Of a stretch of DNA of 35,684 bases, positions 15,736 to 26,908 are shown one piece after another. A program made the translations under genes and the position numbers. The stretch spans positions 1-35,684 of the forward strand of contig JAHIJO010000056.1 of the NCBI GenBank assembly GCA_018898455.1, read 5' to 3'. This DNA comes from Verrucomicrobiota bacterium (lineage in GTDB: Bacteria > Verrucomicrobiota > Kiritimatiellia > JAAZAB01). The notes below the pieces were generated by a model. That model was not told the DNA's origin and ran no database searches. It saw only the letters and a program-made list of their open reading frames with translations. How positions within the stretch are numbered: position 1 is the first letter of the stretch; each line of letters opens with the position of its first letter.

Positions 15736-17670
15736 TTACAATTTCGATGTTTTCATAACATTCAGCAGACCTCCGGCCAGGATCATTTCCGCTTGACGCT
15801 GGGAGAGCGTCAGCTTCAGCGGCATGTCCGCCCCGGCCGTTTCGTCGCGCAGGACAATCGGCTTGCCTTCCACAATGGCCTGGCGAATACCAGCCAGACG
15901 AAGGCGATCTCCCGCCTTAAGCTTGTCGTAATCGGCGGGACGGGCAAAAACCAGCGGAATAATGCCAAAATTGACCAGGTTGGCCTCGTGAATTCGCTCG
16001 AACGATTTGGCGATCACGGCCTTCACCCCCAGAAACATCGGGCAGATGGCGGCGTGTTCCCGGCTTGAGCCCTGGCCATAGGATTCGCCGGCGACGATAA
16101 AGTTGTGCCCGCCCTCATCCTGGAATTTTTTCGCCCGCCCGGCAAATTCGGGGTCCACCGGCTCGAATACATACCGGGCATACGCCGGAATGTTAGAACG
16201 ATATTTCAGCCGCGCGCCGGCGGGCATGATATGATCCGTGGTTATGTTATCGCCAACCTTGATCACAACCACGCCGGCAAGTTCAGAAGGCAGCGCGTGG
16301 TTCTTCGGCGGCTCCCCGATATTCGGGCCCCGGATAATTTTCACCCCGGAGCCGTCCTCCGACGGGCGGAGAAACATGGAATCATCGATCTCGAAGGCCT
16401 TGGGCATGGAAACGCGGGGGCATTCCAAGTCGGTTCGACGCGGATCCCGGATGCGGCCATGAATCGCCGCAACCGCCGCCACCTCGGGACTGACCAAATA
16501 GACCCTGGCCGACGGCGTTCCCGATCGCCCTTCAAAATTGCGGTTCGAGGTGCGCAGGGACACCCCCTCCGTTCCCGGCGACATCGAATTGCCGATGCAG
16601 AAACCACAGGTATTTTCCAGGATTCGCGCCCCGGCGCCCACCAGGGCGGCCAGACTCTTATCCTTGGCCAGCATGGCCAGAACCTGACGCGAACCCGGCG
16701 CAATGCCGAGGCTGACATCCGGATGCACCGTCCTTCCTTCCAGCAAACGGGCAACGGTCTTAAGGTCCCGGTAAGAAGAATTCGTGCAGGACCCGATCAG
16801 CACCTGATCAACCTTCATGCCCTCCAGCTTGGCCACCGGGGTCACGTTGCCGGGGGAATGCGGCGCCGCCGCCAGAGGCTCCACGTCCGCCAGATTAAGA
16901 ATCACCTCGCGCTCATAGGCGGCATCGGCATCCGGCAGGATTTCCCGCCAGGCCGCTCCCCTGCCCTGCGCTTCCAAAAACCGGCGCGTAAGGTCATCGC
17001 TGGGAAAGACGGATGTTGTCACCCCGCACTCAGCGCCCATGTTGGCAATCGTCGCCCGCTCCGGCACATCAAGATGGGCAATTCCCGGTCCGCCATATTC
17101 AAAGACACACCCCACGTTGCCTTTAGTCCCAAACACCTCCAGCACCTTCAGGATGATGTCCTTTGCCGAAACCCAGGGCTTAAGGCGGCCCTTCAACGTG
17201 ATGCGGACCACCCTGGGCGCCGTCAGATAAAACGCGCCGCCGGCCATGGCCACCGCGACATCCAGACCCCCGGCACCGATGGCCAGCATACCCAAGCCGC
17301 CGCCGGTGGGGGTATGGGAATCGGATCCCAGGAGCGTCTTCCCCGGGACCCCAAATCGTTCCAAGTGCAGTTGATGGCAAATCCCGTTACCCGGCCGGGA
17401 AAAGACAATGCCGTACCTGGCCGCCACGGACTGGAGATACCGGTGATCGTCGGCGTTTTCAAATCCGACCTGGACCGTATTATGGTCCACATAGCTGACC
17501 GCCAATTCGTTCTTAACCCGATCCAATCCCATGGATTCGAATTGCAGGCAGGCCATGGTGCCGGTGGCATCCTGGGTCAGCGTCTGATCGATGCGAATGG
17601 CGATTTCCTCGCCCGGTGTCAGCGATCCGCTGACCAGGTGCTCGGACAATATCTTCTGAGTTACATTCAT
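15736..17670 (-). CDS. aconitate hydratase (short, about 640-residue type)
   Basis: Interconverts citrate and isocitrate. Iron-sulfur ligands are visible as IGSCTNSSY (Cys295) and CGFC (Cys355, Cys358). GSDSHTPTGGGLGMLAIGAG binds substrate, and SYGQGSSREHAAICPMFLG with FERIHEANLVNFGIIPL comes from the swivelling C-terminal domain. At 644 residues it belongs to the shorter aconitase class, not the roughly 890-residue AcnA. The ATG at 17670 is preceded by CCGGAGAG; the longer frame to 17736 would run through the promoter and is rejected. A TTGAAA/TATTCT promoter lies upstream. The end is 13 bp from the GH38 start. Confidence 0.95.
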   Translation of the reverse strand: MNVTQKILSEHLVSGSLTPGEEIAIRIDQTLTQDATGTMACLQFESMGLDRVKNELAVSYVDHNTVQVGFENADDHRYLQSVAARYGIVFSRPGNGICHQLHLERFGVPGKTLLGSDSHTPTGGGLGMLAIGAGGLDVAVAMAGGAFYLTAPRVVRITLKGRLKPWVSAKDIILKVLEVFGTKGNVGCVFEYGGPGIAHLDVPERATIANMGAECGVTTSVFPSDDLTRRFLEAQGRGAAWREILPDADAAYEREVILNLADVEPLAAAPHSPGNVTPVAKLEGMKVDQVLIGSCTNSSYRDLKTVARLLEGRTVHPDVSLGIAPGSRQVLAMLAKDKSLAALVGAGARILENTCGFCIGNSMSPGTEGVSLRTSNRNFEGRSGTPSARVYLVSPEVAAVAAIHGRIRDPRRTDLECPRVSMPKAFEIDDSMFLRPSEDGSGVKIIRGPNIGEPPKNHALPSELAGVVVIKVGDNITTDHIMPAGARLKYRSNIPAYARYVFEPVDPEFAGRAKKFQDEGGHNFIVAGESYGQGSSREHAAICPMFLGVKAVIAKSFERIHEANLVNFGIIPLVFARPADYDKLKAGDRLRLAGIRQAIVEGKPIVLRDETAGADMPLKLTLSQRQAEMILAGGLLNVMKTSKL

Positions 17671-17708
17671 GATGACGACTCTCCGGAAATTAAGAAGCGA
17701 CAAAGGAC

Positions 17709-17736
17709 AGAATAACAGGATGACGGGAATTTTCAA
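17709..17736 (-). promoter_or_regulatory. promoter for aconitase
   Basis: Read on the minus strand, TTGAAA (17736-17731) and TATTCT (17714-17709) are separated by 16 nt and lie about 40 bp before the aconitase ATG. It is back to back with the lemA promoter; the two -35 boxes are 15 bp apart. Confidence 0.6.
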
Positions 17737-17751
17737 ACATGGAATTAGATT

Positions 17752-17779
17752 TTGACACGCGCCCCCGATACGCTATGAT
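17752..17779 (+). promoter_or_regulatory. promoter for lemA-M48 operon
   Basis: TTGACA (17752-17757) and TATGAT (17774-17779) with a 16-nt spacer give a near-consensus sigma70 promoter, 59 bp before the lemA ATG. Confidence 0.7.
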
Positions 17780-17838
17780 GATGGTAAAAGGATGCGGGGC
17801 TATTTCCCGCCGTATTATAAAACCCAAGGAGGATTGTT

Positions 17839-18429
17839 ATGCTGATCACACCGTTACTGGTCCTTGTTTTCCTGGCGATTATCGGGTTCTACGTGGTCAC
17901 GGTTTACAACCGCCTGGTGACCCTGCGTAACCGGTTCAAAAACGCGTTTGCCCAGATCGACGTCCAGCTCAAGCGGCGCTACGATCTGATCCCCAACCTG
18001 GTGGAAGTATCCAAGGGCTATATTAAGCATGAGCGGGAAACGCTGGAAGCGGTCACTGCGGCGCGCAACCAGGCGTCCACGGCCGTTCAGAAGGCTGCGG
18101 CCAACCCGGCTAATGTCACCGCCATGCAGGGATTAATGGGTGCGGAAACCATGCTGACCGGCGCCCTGGGCCGCCTGTTCGCCGTTGTGGAGGCCTATCC
18201 CGACCTGAAGGCCAATCAGAACATGATGCAGTTGATGGAAGAACTATCCTCCACCGAGAACAAGGTGTCGTTCGCCCGCCAAGCCTACAATGACTCCGTC
18301 ATGGTGTACAACACCACCCGGGAATCATTCCCGGACATGCTGATCGCCAATCCCTTCGGGTTCACGGCGGCCCAGTTGTTTGAAATCACGGCCCCGACGG
18401 AACGGGAAGCGCCCAAAGTCGCTTTTTAA
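17839..18429 (+). CDS. lemA: LemA family protein
   Basis: This 196-residue protein has an N-terminal membrane anchor (residues 3-23) and a helical body with the LemA hallmarks NRLVTLRNRFKNAFAQIDVQ, LKRRYDLIPNLVEVSKGY and ENKVSFARQAYNDSVMVYN. The molecular function of LemA is unsettled; the gene often pairs with an HtpX-like M48 protease, as it does here. AAGGAGGA precedes the ATG at 17839, the strongest ribosome-binding site in the window. It ends inside the hairpin that separates it from the protease. Confidence 0.93.
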   Translation: MLITPLLVLVFLAIIGFYVVTVYNRLVTLRNRFKNAFAQIDVQLKRRYDLIPNLVEVSKGYIKHERETLEAVTAARNQASTAVQKAAANPANVTAMQGLMGAETMLTGALGRLFAVVEAYPDLKANQNMMQLMEELSSTENKVSFARQAYNDSVMVYNTTRESFPDMLIANPFGFTAAQLFEITAPTEREAPKVAF

Positions 18430-18452
18430 ATTTTTCTTTCGAAAAATTTAAA
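18425..18452. other. perfect AT-rich hairpin at the lemA / M48 junction
   Basis: TTTAAATTTTTC (18425-18436) and GAAAAATTTAAA (18441-18452) form a 12-bp stem with a TTTC loop. The lemA stop lies in the left arm and the next ATG is 2 bp after the right arm, where a Shine-Dalgarno should be; none is visible. A very similar palindrome occurs at 30683-30705. Confidence 0.7.
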
Positions 18453-18454
18453 TT

Positions 18455-20428
<1,974 letters not shown>

Positions 20429-20474
20429 ACGGGTTTGATGATTGCTAATGTGCAGTCATCCCATAGTTAATATC

Positions 20475-20535
20475 GGCCGCAAGCGGCCTTTCTACATAGA
20501 CAACACGCATTCATGCAGGAAGCGCGCTTGCGCGC
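20475..20535. repeat. two GC hairpins after the M48 gene
   Basis: GGCCGC-AA-GCGGCC (20475-20488) and GCGCGC-TT-GCGCGC (20522-20535) are perfect 6-bp stems. Their compositions echo the GGCC and GCGC stem variants of the family-1 repeat. They may serve as terminators, though neither is followed by a T-run. Confidence 0.5.
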
Positions 20536-20590
20536 GATCCCGTAAACAACCTTACTTAATCTCCTGATTACTCCTTCGGTGTTTTTTTCC

Positions 20591-21832
20591 ATGCGCTCAG
20601 CGTTCAAAACCAGGTGGTATCTGTTCGTCGGACTGGCGCTCCTGGCCGCGATCGCCGGGTTTGGTTATTATTGGCTTCAGGACCCCGACCTGGTCTGGAC
20701 CGCGATCAACGTGAATACCGGGCAACAGCAAGGCGACGCACACCTGCTGAAAATCAACCACTCGGTTCACATCCTGATCGACACCGGCCACCCGGATTGC
20801 GCTGACAGCCTGCTTCAATTCCTCAAGGAACAGGGCGTTTCGCGGCTCAACGCCGTCATCATTACCCACAGCCACCGCGATCACTACGGCGGATTGATGG
20901 CGCTGTTGAACAACCAGATCACCATCGATTCGGTATATTTCAATCCGGCGCCGCCCTACCTGGTAAAAAAAGAAACCCCCTGGGGCTGTTCCCAAGAGGA
21001 GATCGAGACGATTTTATACGCGCTGGTGGACCGGGATATTCCGGTCATTCCCATGACCAGCAACACCCAGTGGGTGTTCGATAACGGCACTTCCTTGAAA
21101 GTCCTCTATATTTACGACGGACTGCGTACGCCCATCGGACCCACCGACATCAATGACACGTCCGCTATCATGATGCTGACCCACCAGAAAATACGCATCC
21201 TCTTCGCCGGCGATTTGAACCAACCCCTGGGTCGTTATATAACCCAGCGCCGGGATATCACTTCCATCAAGGCGGACATTCTCAAGGTGCCCCATCATGG
21301 CGCCGAGGTCCTGGCCGACAACGCATTCTTCGAGGCCGTCCAGCCGCAAGCCATGGTAGTCCCCGCTTCGAAATCACTCTGGCTTTCCGAACGCTGTCAG
21401 CGCCTCCGGAACCTGGCGGCCCAATACCCAACCCGCGTCAACGGCCTGGACGGTCATATCGTTATCAAGTCTGACGGCTATTCGTTCCGCATGGAAACGC
21501 AATGGCATGGCAACCGTCCGCCCGAACACCAGCCCCCCGGTCCTGCGCCTTGCGGTAGCAGCCAAATCATGCGGTTGGCGGGCGCAGGCCCGCGCCCGGT
21601 ATGGACCGGCATGAACCTGCACCTCGTAATACCCATACGCCAATCCAACGACGGCACACTCCCAACCGTCTTCGCCGGGGTCTGCCCGTATCCAGGGAGC
21701 GACGGCGGAAACGACGTTTTCTCCAGCATGCCGCTCGATTTGCGCTTGTCCCGCCTCGGCCACCGTTGTATGCTCGCGGCACACTGGATCTCTGGATCTG
21801 GACAAAACGCTATTCGTTGGGTGCTAAGATGA
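20591..21832 (+). CDS. membrane-anchored metallo-beta-lactamase-fold hydrolase (ComEC MBL-domain-like), tail doubtful
   Basis: After an N-terminal membrane anchor (about residues 9-30), the protein shows HSHRDHYGG (93-101), the HxHxDH metal site. FAGDLNQP and VPHHGAEVL follow, as in the stand-alone MBL domain of ComEC-type DNA-uptake proteins. That domain ends near GHIVIKSDGYSFRMET, about base 21500. The last 100 or so residues have no fold-like pattern, are Pro/Gly/Arg rich, and cover a repeat hairpin at 21578-21593. They probably reflect a lost stop or a frameshift. The ATG at 20591 is used; a GTG at 20579 is possible. No strong ribosome-binding site is seen. Confidence 0.7.
   Translation: MRSAFKTRWYLFVGLALLAAIAGFGYYWLQDPDLVWTAINVNTGQQQGDAHLLKINHSVHILIDTGHPDCADSLLQFLKEQGVSRLNAVIITHSHRDHYGGLMALLNNQITIDSVYFNPAPPYLVKKETPWGCSQEEIETILYALVDRDIPVIPMTSNTQWVFDNGTSLKVLYIYDGLRTPIGPTDINDTSAIMMLTHQKIRILFAGDLNQPLGRYITQRRDITSIKADILKVPHHGAEVLADNAFFEAVQPQAMVVPASKSLWLSERCQRLRNLAAQYPTRVNGLDGHIVIKSDGYSFRMETQWHGNRPPEHQPPGPAPCGSSQIMRLAGAGPRPVWTGMNLHLVIPIRQSNDGTLPTVFAGVCPYPGSDGGNDVFSSMPLDLRLSRLGHRCMLAAHWISGSGQNAIRWVLR
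21578..21593. repeat. GCGGGC hairpin inside the doubtful C-terminal tail
   Basis: GCGGGC-GCAG-GCCCGC, the same 6-bp stem found at two purely intergenic sites (5981-5995, 12394-12409). Its presence here argues that this part of the open frame is really intergenic. Confidence 0.45.
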
Positions 21833-21842
21833 GAACATACCG

Positions 21843-22319
21843 ATGAAGGATTCGTTGCGCAAAGGTGTTTCGTTTGGGCTGACATCGGCTGTCATCACGA
21901 CACTCGGTCTCATGGTCGGTCTCCACTCAGGGACGCATTCCAAAATTGTGATCCTCGCCGGGATTCTGACAATCGCCGTTGCTGACGCGTTTTCAGATGC
22001 CTTGGGTATCCACGTTTCAGAGGAAGCAGAGAACACTCACACCGCCAAAGAGATTTGGGGGGCCACCGTGGCAACCTTCCTGACCAAGTTCCTGTTCGCG
22101 ATGACCTTCCTGGTTCCTGTTCTTCTTCTCTCTCTTTCCGCTGCCATCATCGTGAATTTGATATGGGGACTGTCCATTCTCACTGTTCTGAGCTACATCA
22201 TCGCAAGATCGCAGGGCAAGCCACCTTGGAAGATCGTCGGTGAACACCTCATGATCGCAATTGTCGTGATTGCCATCACGCACTGCATTGGCGACTGGAT
22301 GGGGAGACTGGGTGCATGA
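21843..22319 (+). CDS. VIT1/CCC1-like (DUF125-related) small membrane protein
   Basis: This 158-residue hydrophobic protein begins KGVSFGLTSAVITTLGLMVG, which resembles the first helix of VIT1/CCC1 iron/manganese transporters (there 'GlndGivstlGlvvG'). ILTIAVADAFSDALGIHVSE resembles the second helix. Two or three further membrane segments follow at about 85-112 and 130-150. Half-length homologues of this kind occur in bacteria and archaea. A metal-transport role is inferred from the family only. The ATG is 10 bp after the stop of the preceding frame, with AGATGAG upstream. Confidence 0.6.
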   Translation: MKDSLRKGVSFGLTSAVITTLGLMVGLHSGTHSKIVILAGILTIAVADAFSDALGIHVSEEAENTHTAKEIWGATVATFLTKFLFAMTFLVPVLLLSLSAAIIVNLIWGLSILTVLSYIIARSQGKPPWKIVGEHLMIAIVVIAITHCIGDWMGRLGA

Positions 22320-22427
22320 ACCAGCACCCAACAATCGGCTCTACAGCGCGCGTAAGCCGTGAGGTTGGCCAGACGACGCCGAAAGGCAATATCATCCGGC
22401 CACGCTCTTTGGCCACAAGTGTTATCC

Positions 22428-23525
22428 TTACGGATACGTCAGGATCTCCAGCCATTTTTCGCCGGCCGCGCTCAACGTCCACGTTCTCCGTCGGCAGACA
22501 ATCAGGCGACAGCCGTTCCGGCCCAGCGCGGCGGCATTCATATTCCGGATCCGCCATTTCTTTTTACCCTGCTCCTGCCTGTCCGGTTCCGCGGCATTCC
22601 ATCCCCGCAGGGGCAGACCGTTCTCCGACACCGCCAGCACCATGGCGCGACCGCTGAACGCAGGGCCGTCCCAGAGCGCCGGGTAGCGCCGGAAATAATC
22701 GGGGCGGCGGGGAACAAACAGCACGATTTCAAATGCCGGCAGAATGGTTTTCAAATACTCCGCAAACGTGAAGGCCGGATCCTCCTTCTGCCGCTCGAAA
22801 ACCGCCAGCGGATCAAGACCCAACAGATTTCCGCCGTTGAAAATCCCATGATCCGGTTTCAATTTCTGCGCATGGTACCAGCGGTCGTAATGCGCGTTAA
22901 CCATGAAACCCAATTCAAAATGCAGATGCGCCCGCGCCATCGGAATGGGAGACGACGACGTGTTGCCCATGATACCCAGGATAGCCCCCGCTTTCACTGC
23001 TTGACCAGCTTTGACTCCCGGCGCGATCTGCGCCAAATGCGCATACAACGTATATAACTCGCCCAGGGAACTGGCATGCCTAAGCACCACGTATTTACCG
23101 TAATTCGAGTTGCCGACAACCCGATTGGCATAGGCAACGGTACCGTCCGCCACAGCCGCGATGGCATCTTGCGGCCGGCCGTGGGCGTCAGTATTCAACG
23201 GCGCGATGTCAATCCCCTCGTGAAACGACGGCGCCAGGCCTTTGCCGTTTCTTTCCGTCCGAACGGATCCATACAGGGCGGATTCGATCCGGCCGGAAGC
23301 GGTCGGCCGAAAATCTCCGGAATCCTCACGCGCCGCGAGGGATTTCCGATCCGTGGGATATGCCATTTTCCGGAGAGAATCCGGTTCAACGCTATTCGTC
23401 AACGCGGAAGCCGCCGGCGGCTCCAGCGCAGGGGTTTCCTGCCTGGCGCAACCGCCGGCGCACACCAGCGCCGTCGCCAGCACCCCCGCCCGCAGGCCCA
23501 TAGTCATGATCCAGTTAAGGTACAT
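22428..23525 (-). CDS. M23 family peptidase lipoprotein (LytM domain)
   Basis: The 365-residue protein has a lipoprotein signal peptide ending CAGGC (lipid-carrying Cys at 26). A LytM/M23 zinc endopeptidase domain at roughly 85-215 follows, with FHEGID (His102, Asp106) and HLHFELG (His200, His202). The C-terminal 150 residues contain no motif I recognise. Such enzymes cut peptidoglycan cross-bridges or activate amidases; all metal ligands are present, so catalysis is plausible. The ATG at 23525 follows GGGATGGA; the upstream ATG at 23537 is an alternative. It is convergent with the VIT-like gene and divergent from the AlbA_2 gene. Confidence 0.88.
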   Translation of the reverse strand: MYLNWIMTMGLRAGVLATALVCAGGCARQETPALEPPAASALTNSVEPDSLRKMAYPTDRKSLAAREDSGDFRPTASGRIESALYGSVRTERNGKGLAPSFHEGIDIAPLNTDAHGRPQDAIAAVADGTVAYANRVVGNSNYGKYVVLRHASSLGELYTLYAHLAQIAPGVKAGQAVKAGAILGIMGNTSSSPIPMARAHLHFELGFMVNAHYDRWYHAQKLKPDHGIFNGGNLLGLDPLAVFERQKEDPAFTFAEYLKTILPAFEIVLFVPRRPDYFRRYPALWDGPAFSGRAMVLAVSENGLPLRGWNAAEPDRQEQGKKKWRIRNMNAAALGRNGCRLIVCRRRTWTLSAAGEKWLEILTYP

Positions 23526-23662
23526 ATTCCATCCCATCGAAAACGCGTATGTAACTCCGCTTCCCGCCGCCGGTCAACAAAGGACCGGCTTAAACTTGAT
23601 TCGCCACTGCTTATCCCGTATAACTCTTACGGCAAGCGAGGCCCATGTAAAGGCATTATGGC

Positions 23663-25003
23663 ATGAACACGCGGAATCCTTCCATCGCTCCGGACCCCTT
23701 AACTCCCCAATTGCTGGATCTGGTTCGGCGCGAAACCGATTATGCCGTGTATTACGACGGCCGCCCGTTGACGACGCCGGACGGAAAAGAAGTGGCCCAT
23801 GCCAATGCCCGGGCGCTGGGCCATTTGCTCCGCACCTGGTCGTTCTCCCGCGCCTGGGATTGGGATTGTATATCCGCCGCCGCTTTATTTCGACTGCAAA
23901 TAGATGTTGCGCAAACCGGCAGCGACGGCATGCCGCCGCGCCTTATTACCCGGCTGAAGGACGATCCGATTCTCCAGCGGATTCAAAACACCGCCGCGGC
24001 TTCTTCTCCCGCCGGAAGCGAAACAGCGGCGGCCGTGAACCAGACCCAAAGCCAGGCATTTCTGCCGACGATTGAAACAGTCTTCGCCATCCTGATCTGC
24101 CTCAACGAATTTCTCCTCGAGCGAGGGTTCGGCCCTCTGGAACAGATGACCCAAACACCGGAACGCCTGACGACCTGGATCCAGGAGCTCTATCAAACGC
24201 TCCCATCCGAGAAAAAGGCGGCGCTCATTCTCCTGGACCTTGCCCATCAGTCGGTGATTCTTCTGCCGCTGCTGCTGATCCTGGGCCGGATTACGCCTTC
24301 AGAATATGGCCTGGCGCTTTTAGCCATCCAGATTCCATCCCGGACCGGTCTAAAACCCGGGGAATCCATGCCGATCCCGACCGGCTTCAGCCTCAAACCC
24401 TCGCCCCCCGACCGGGAACGGCCGGAGGAAAGCTATCGCCTCTTGCGGGCCCAAGCCGCCGACATTATTGAATATCTCACCACCTTTACCGGCATTGAAC
24501 AAAGGCCCGCGAGCATCAAGGATCTGATTACCCGGGGTGAAAGTTTTGACGTGGAATTCAAGTCCAGCCTGCGCTGGAATATCAAGGCGGGCCGCAACGA
24601 TGCGGCCATAGAACACGCCTGCCTGAAAACCCTTGCCGCCTTCCTGAACTCGGCGGGCGGCATCCTGCTGATCGGCGTCCAGGACACCGGCGCCCTGGAA
24701 GGCATCGAGGTGGATAATTTTGCCAATAGCGACAAGTTCGCGCTTCACTTCTGGAATCTGGTCAAAGCGTCCATGGGTCAGGATATATCCGTCTTCATCC
24801 GCACATCGCGGGAAACCATGGACGGTAAAACCGTGTTTTGCGCCCAGTGCCGTCGAAGCCACCAACCGGTCTTTCTCCAACAAAGCGGCTTTGAAGAAGA
24901 ATTTTATATTCGCGTGGGGCCCAGCAGTACCCGGCTGACGATCCAGGAGGCCTTGAAATACATTCCCTATCGGTTTGGGGAACAGAAGGTTGACCAAAAA
25001 TAA
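23663..25003 (+). CDS. AlbA_2 (Schlafen-type) putative nucleic-acid-binding protein
   Basis: Of 446 residues, the last 170 form an AlbA_2 (PF04326-type) domain: ESFDVEFKSSLRWNIKAG, HACLKTLAAFLNSAGG, ILLIGVQDTGALEGIEVDNF and a terminal EFYIRVGPSSTRLT. The N-terminal 270 residues are unrecognised, probably helical, with a Leu-rich stretch at about 185-215 that could be a membrane or core helix. AlbA_2 domains occur in transcription regulators and Schlafen-type nucleases; which applies here is unknown. AAAGG lies 9 bp before the ATG. Confidence 0.7.
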   Translation: MNTRNPSIAPDPLTPQLLDLVRRETDYAVYYDGRPLTTPDGKEVAHANARALGHLLRTWSFSRAWDWDCISAAALFRLQIDVAQTGSDGMPPRLITRLKDDPILQRIQNTAAASSPAGSETAAAVNQTQSQAFLPTIETVFAILICLNEFLLERGFGPLEQMTQTPERLTTWIQELYQTLPSEKKAALILLDLAHQSVILLPLLLILGRITPSEYGLALLAIQIPSRTGLKPGESMPIPTGFSLKPSPPDRERPEESYRLLRAQAADIIEYLTTFTGIEQRPASIKDLITRGESFDVEFKSSLRWNIKAGRNDAAIEHACLKTLAAFLNSAGGILLIGVQDTGALEGIEVDNFANSDKFALHFWNLVKASMGQDISVFIRTSRETMDGKTVFCAQCRRSHQPVFLQQSGFEEEFYIRVGPSSTRLTIQEALKYIPYRFGEQKVDQK

Positions 25004-25072
25004 TTCTTGTGCATGCTATTCTGTTCTTGTTTTTTGATAAACACACGGTTAGAATAAAAAACTGGAAGAGTT

Positions 25073-25088
25073 TGGCATGTTTATGGCA
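25073..25088 (+). promoter_or_regulatory. weak sigma54-like element upstream of the histidine kinase
   Basis: TTGGCATG...ATGGCA has the invariant GG (25074-25075) and GC (25086-25087) exactly 10 bp apart, but the base before GC is G instead of T. A sigma70-like TTGTTT/TAGAAT pair lies further upstream at about 25028-25056. Neither is strong. Confidence 0.25.
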
Positions 25089-25124
25089 TTTCCTTAAACA
25101 GGAATACATCGCGACAACAGCATC

Positions 25125-26846
25125 ATGAGCGATCCGATCCCCATCATCAACAAACTGTTTCTGGCGCTCCAGAACGTCCGGTTCTATCCCCCGACCCATT
25201 CGCTGGTACGAGACAGCATCGCCGCTCTCCATCAGCTTCTTCAGGAGGAACTTTCCAGCGCAAAGGATTTTTCCTTCGGATTTGCTGAAATGAAACTCAT
25301 GGTCAACGGCCAGCCGGTCGATGCCGATCCGTCGCATACCAAGGGCCTGGCCCGTCAATTTGAAATCCTGCATGTTGATAATATCACCTTCAAGCCGGGA
25401 TTGTCGCTGGCCGAATTGCGCGCATTCCTGGAATGCATGGCCATCAAGCCGGAACAACTGAATGCGGGCGGCGGCATGAAAAAAGCCCTCGCCGAACACA
25501 ACTTGAAACACATCCAGGCGAACGATGTCCTCTACGGGCGCATTGATAAAGAAAAGGGAACGAAAGGAAAAACAACCACGGGCGAGGATTTTGTTAAAGC
25601 CCTGCGCAAGGCCGACAAGCAAATCCCCCACGGCGCAGTCGTTTTTGACACGAATCGTTCCACCTCCGCTTCATCGGTCGCCGATGATAAGATCCGCATG
25701 CCGTCCCCGGAAGAATTAAACGAGCTGTATGTCATTCGCGACCGGTTCCAGACCGAAATGAAAAAGCGCGTCCAGGAGGTCACCCGGGCCTACGAGATCG
25801 ATAACAAACGCCTGTCATTTGAAAAAAACAAGATGGATTCCATCATGCGTAACGTCGGTGAAGGCGTGGTGGTTGTAGGCAACGACGGAAAAATTTTGAT
25901 GGCCAATCCCGCGGCCGAAAAACTGCTGGGCAAACAGGTACAGGCCATTGTCGGACAAGCACTGAAGGATAGCCTGAATAAAGAGCACTCGCTGGTGCTT
26001 TCCCGCGGAAGTCCGGAATCCATCAAGGAGATCGAGGTGGCCGGCAAAGACGATGAAACCCGGCGCGTCCTCCGCACCTCCAACGCCGTGGTCGAAGATC
26101 TGGACGGCCGGACCATCGGCATGGTGTCCGTACTCTCCGACATCACCAAGATGAAGGAAGTCGAGCAGTTAAAATCGGATTTCGTGGCCAACGTGTCCCA
26201 TGAACTTCGCTCGCCGCTGGCCGCCATTCAGAAAAACCTGGTCATCATCCTGGATCAGACGGCCGGTGCGCTCAACGACAACCAGAAGGAATTCCTGTCG
26301 CTGGCAAAGGACAACGTCGAGCGCCTGACACGGCTGATCAACGATCTGCTCGATTTATCCAAGCTCGATGCCGGCAAGATGGAATTGAAAAAAGCACGAA
26401 CCGATCTTACGGCCCTCGTCCGAAAGACCGTCACGACTTTTGCCGGCTGGTTACGGGAAAAGGACATTACCTCCCGCCTCGATCTGCCGGAGACGCCGCT
26501 GGAACTGGAGCTGGATGCCGATAAGATCACGCAGGTGCTGAATAACCTGCTCAGCAACGCCCTCAAATTCACGCCGCCAAAAGGTGAAATCCGGATTGCT
26601 TTGAACGCGGCGGCCACGCCGGTCGAGGTTTCGGTCACGGACACCGGCATCGGTATCGCTCCCAATGATATCGCCCGGATTTTCAACAAGTTTGAACAAA
26701 TCGGCGGCAACACTCTAACCGACGTGAATGGAACGGGACTGGGCTTGCCGCTGGCCAAAGAAATCGTGGAAAAACATGGCGGCCGGATTCACATCAAGAG
26801 TGCTATCGGCAAAGGCAGTACCTTTAGCTTCACCCTGCCCCGGTAA
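25125..26846 (+). CDS. cytoplasmic PAS-domain sensor histidine kinase
   Basis: The protein has 573 residues and no membrane segment. Residues 1-140 form an N-terminal domain (RFYPPTHSLVRDSI, FGFAEMKLMVNGQPV) that I know only as an uncharacterised module in other kinases and GAF-type proteins. A coiled coil at about 195-235 follows, then a PAS domain (238-345, GEGVVVVGNDGKILMANPAA) and HisKA with VSHELRSPL (phospho-acceptor His359). The ATPase domain shows NLLSNALKFTP, DTGIGIAPNDIARIF and GTGLGLPLAKEIVEKHGG. The next gene is a stand-alone receiver, its likely partner. The start has no good ribosome-binding site; the ATG at 25125 is kept because the homology-like region begins there. Confidence 0.9.
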   Translation: MSDPIPIINKLFLALQNVRFYPPTHSLVRDSIAALHQLLQEELSSAKDFSFGFAEMKLMVNGQPVDADPSHTKGLARQFEILHVDNITFKPGLSLAELRAFLECMAIKPEQLNAGGGMKKALAEHNLKHIQANDVLYGRIDKEKGTKGKTTTGEDFVKALRKADKQIPHGAVVFDTNRSTSASSVADDKIRMPSPEELNELYVIRDRFQTEMKKRVQEVTRAYEIDNKRLSFEKNKMDSIMRNVGEGVVVVGNDGKILMANPAAEKLLGKQVQAIVGQALKDSLNKEHSLVLSRGSPESIKEIEVAGKDDETRRVLRTSNAVVEDLDGRTIGMVSVLSDITKMKEVEQLKSDFVANVSHELRSPLAAIQKNLVIILDQTAGALNDNQKEFLSLAKDNVERLTRLINDLLDLSKLDAGKMELKKARTDLTALVRKTVTTFAGWLREKDITSRLDLPETPLELELDADKITQVLNNLLSNALKFTPPKGEIRIALNAAATPVEVSVTDTGIGIAPNDIARIFNKFEQIGGNTLTDVNGTGLGLPLAKEIVEKHGGRIHIKSAIGKGSTFSFTLPR

Positions 26847-26908
26847 TGCAATGCAGATTGACTAACCACCAAGAAGATGGCATAATAATGTCAAAAAGGA
26901 GGCGTGGG

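Noticed and set aside
16105-17715. 536-residue plus-strand frame opposite aconitase
   Set aside because: It is antisense to a complete aconitase with all cluster ligands; its His/Arg/Gly-rich translation is typical of a shadow frame.
21374-21805. Minus-strand open frame of 143 residues opposite the MBL gene tail
   Set aside because: It starts at TTG without a ribosome-binding site, runs into the convincing MBL domain on the other strand, and has no motif I recognise. The region is discussed as a possible intergenic tail instead.
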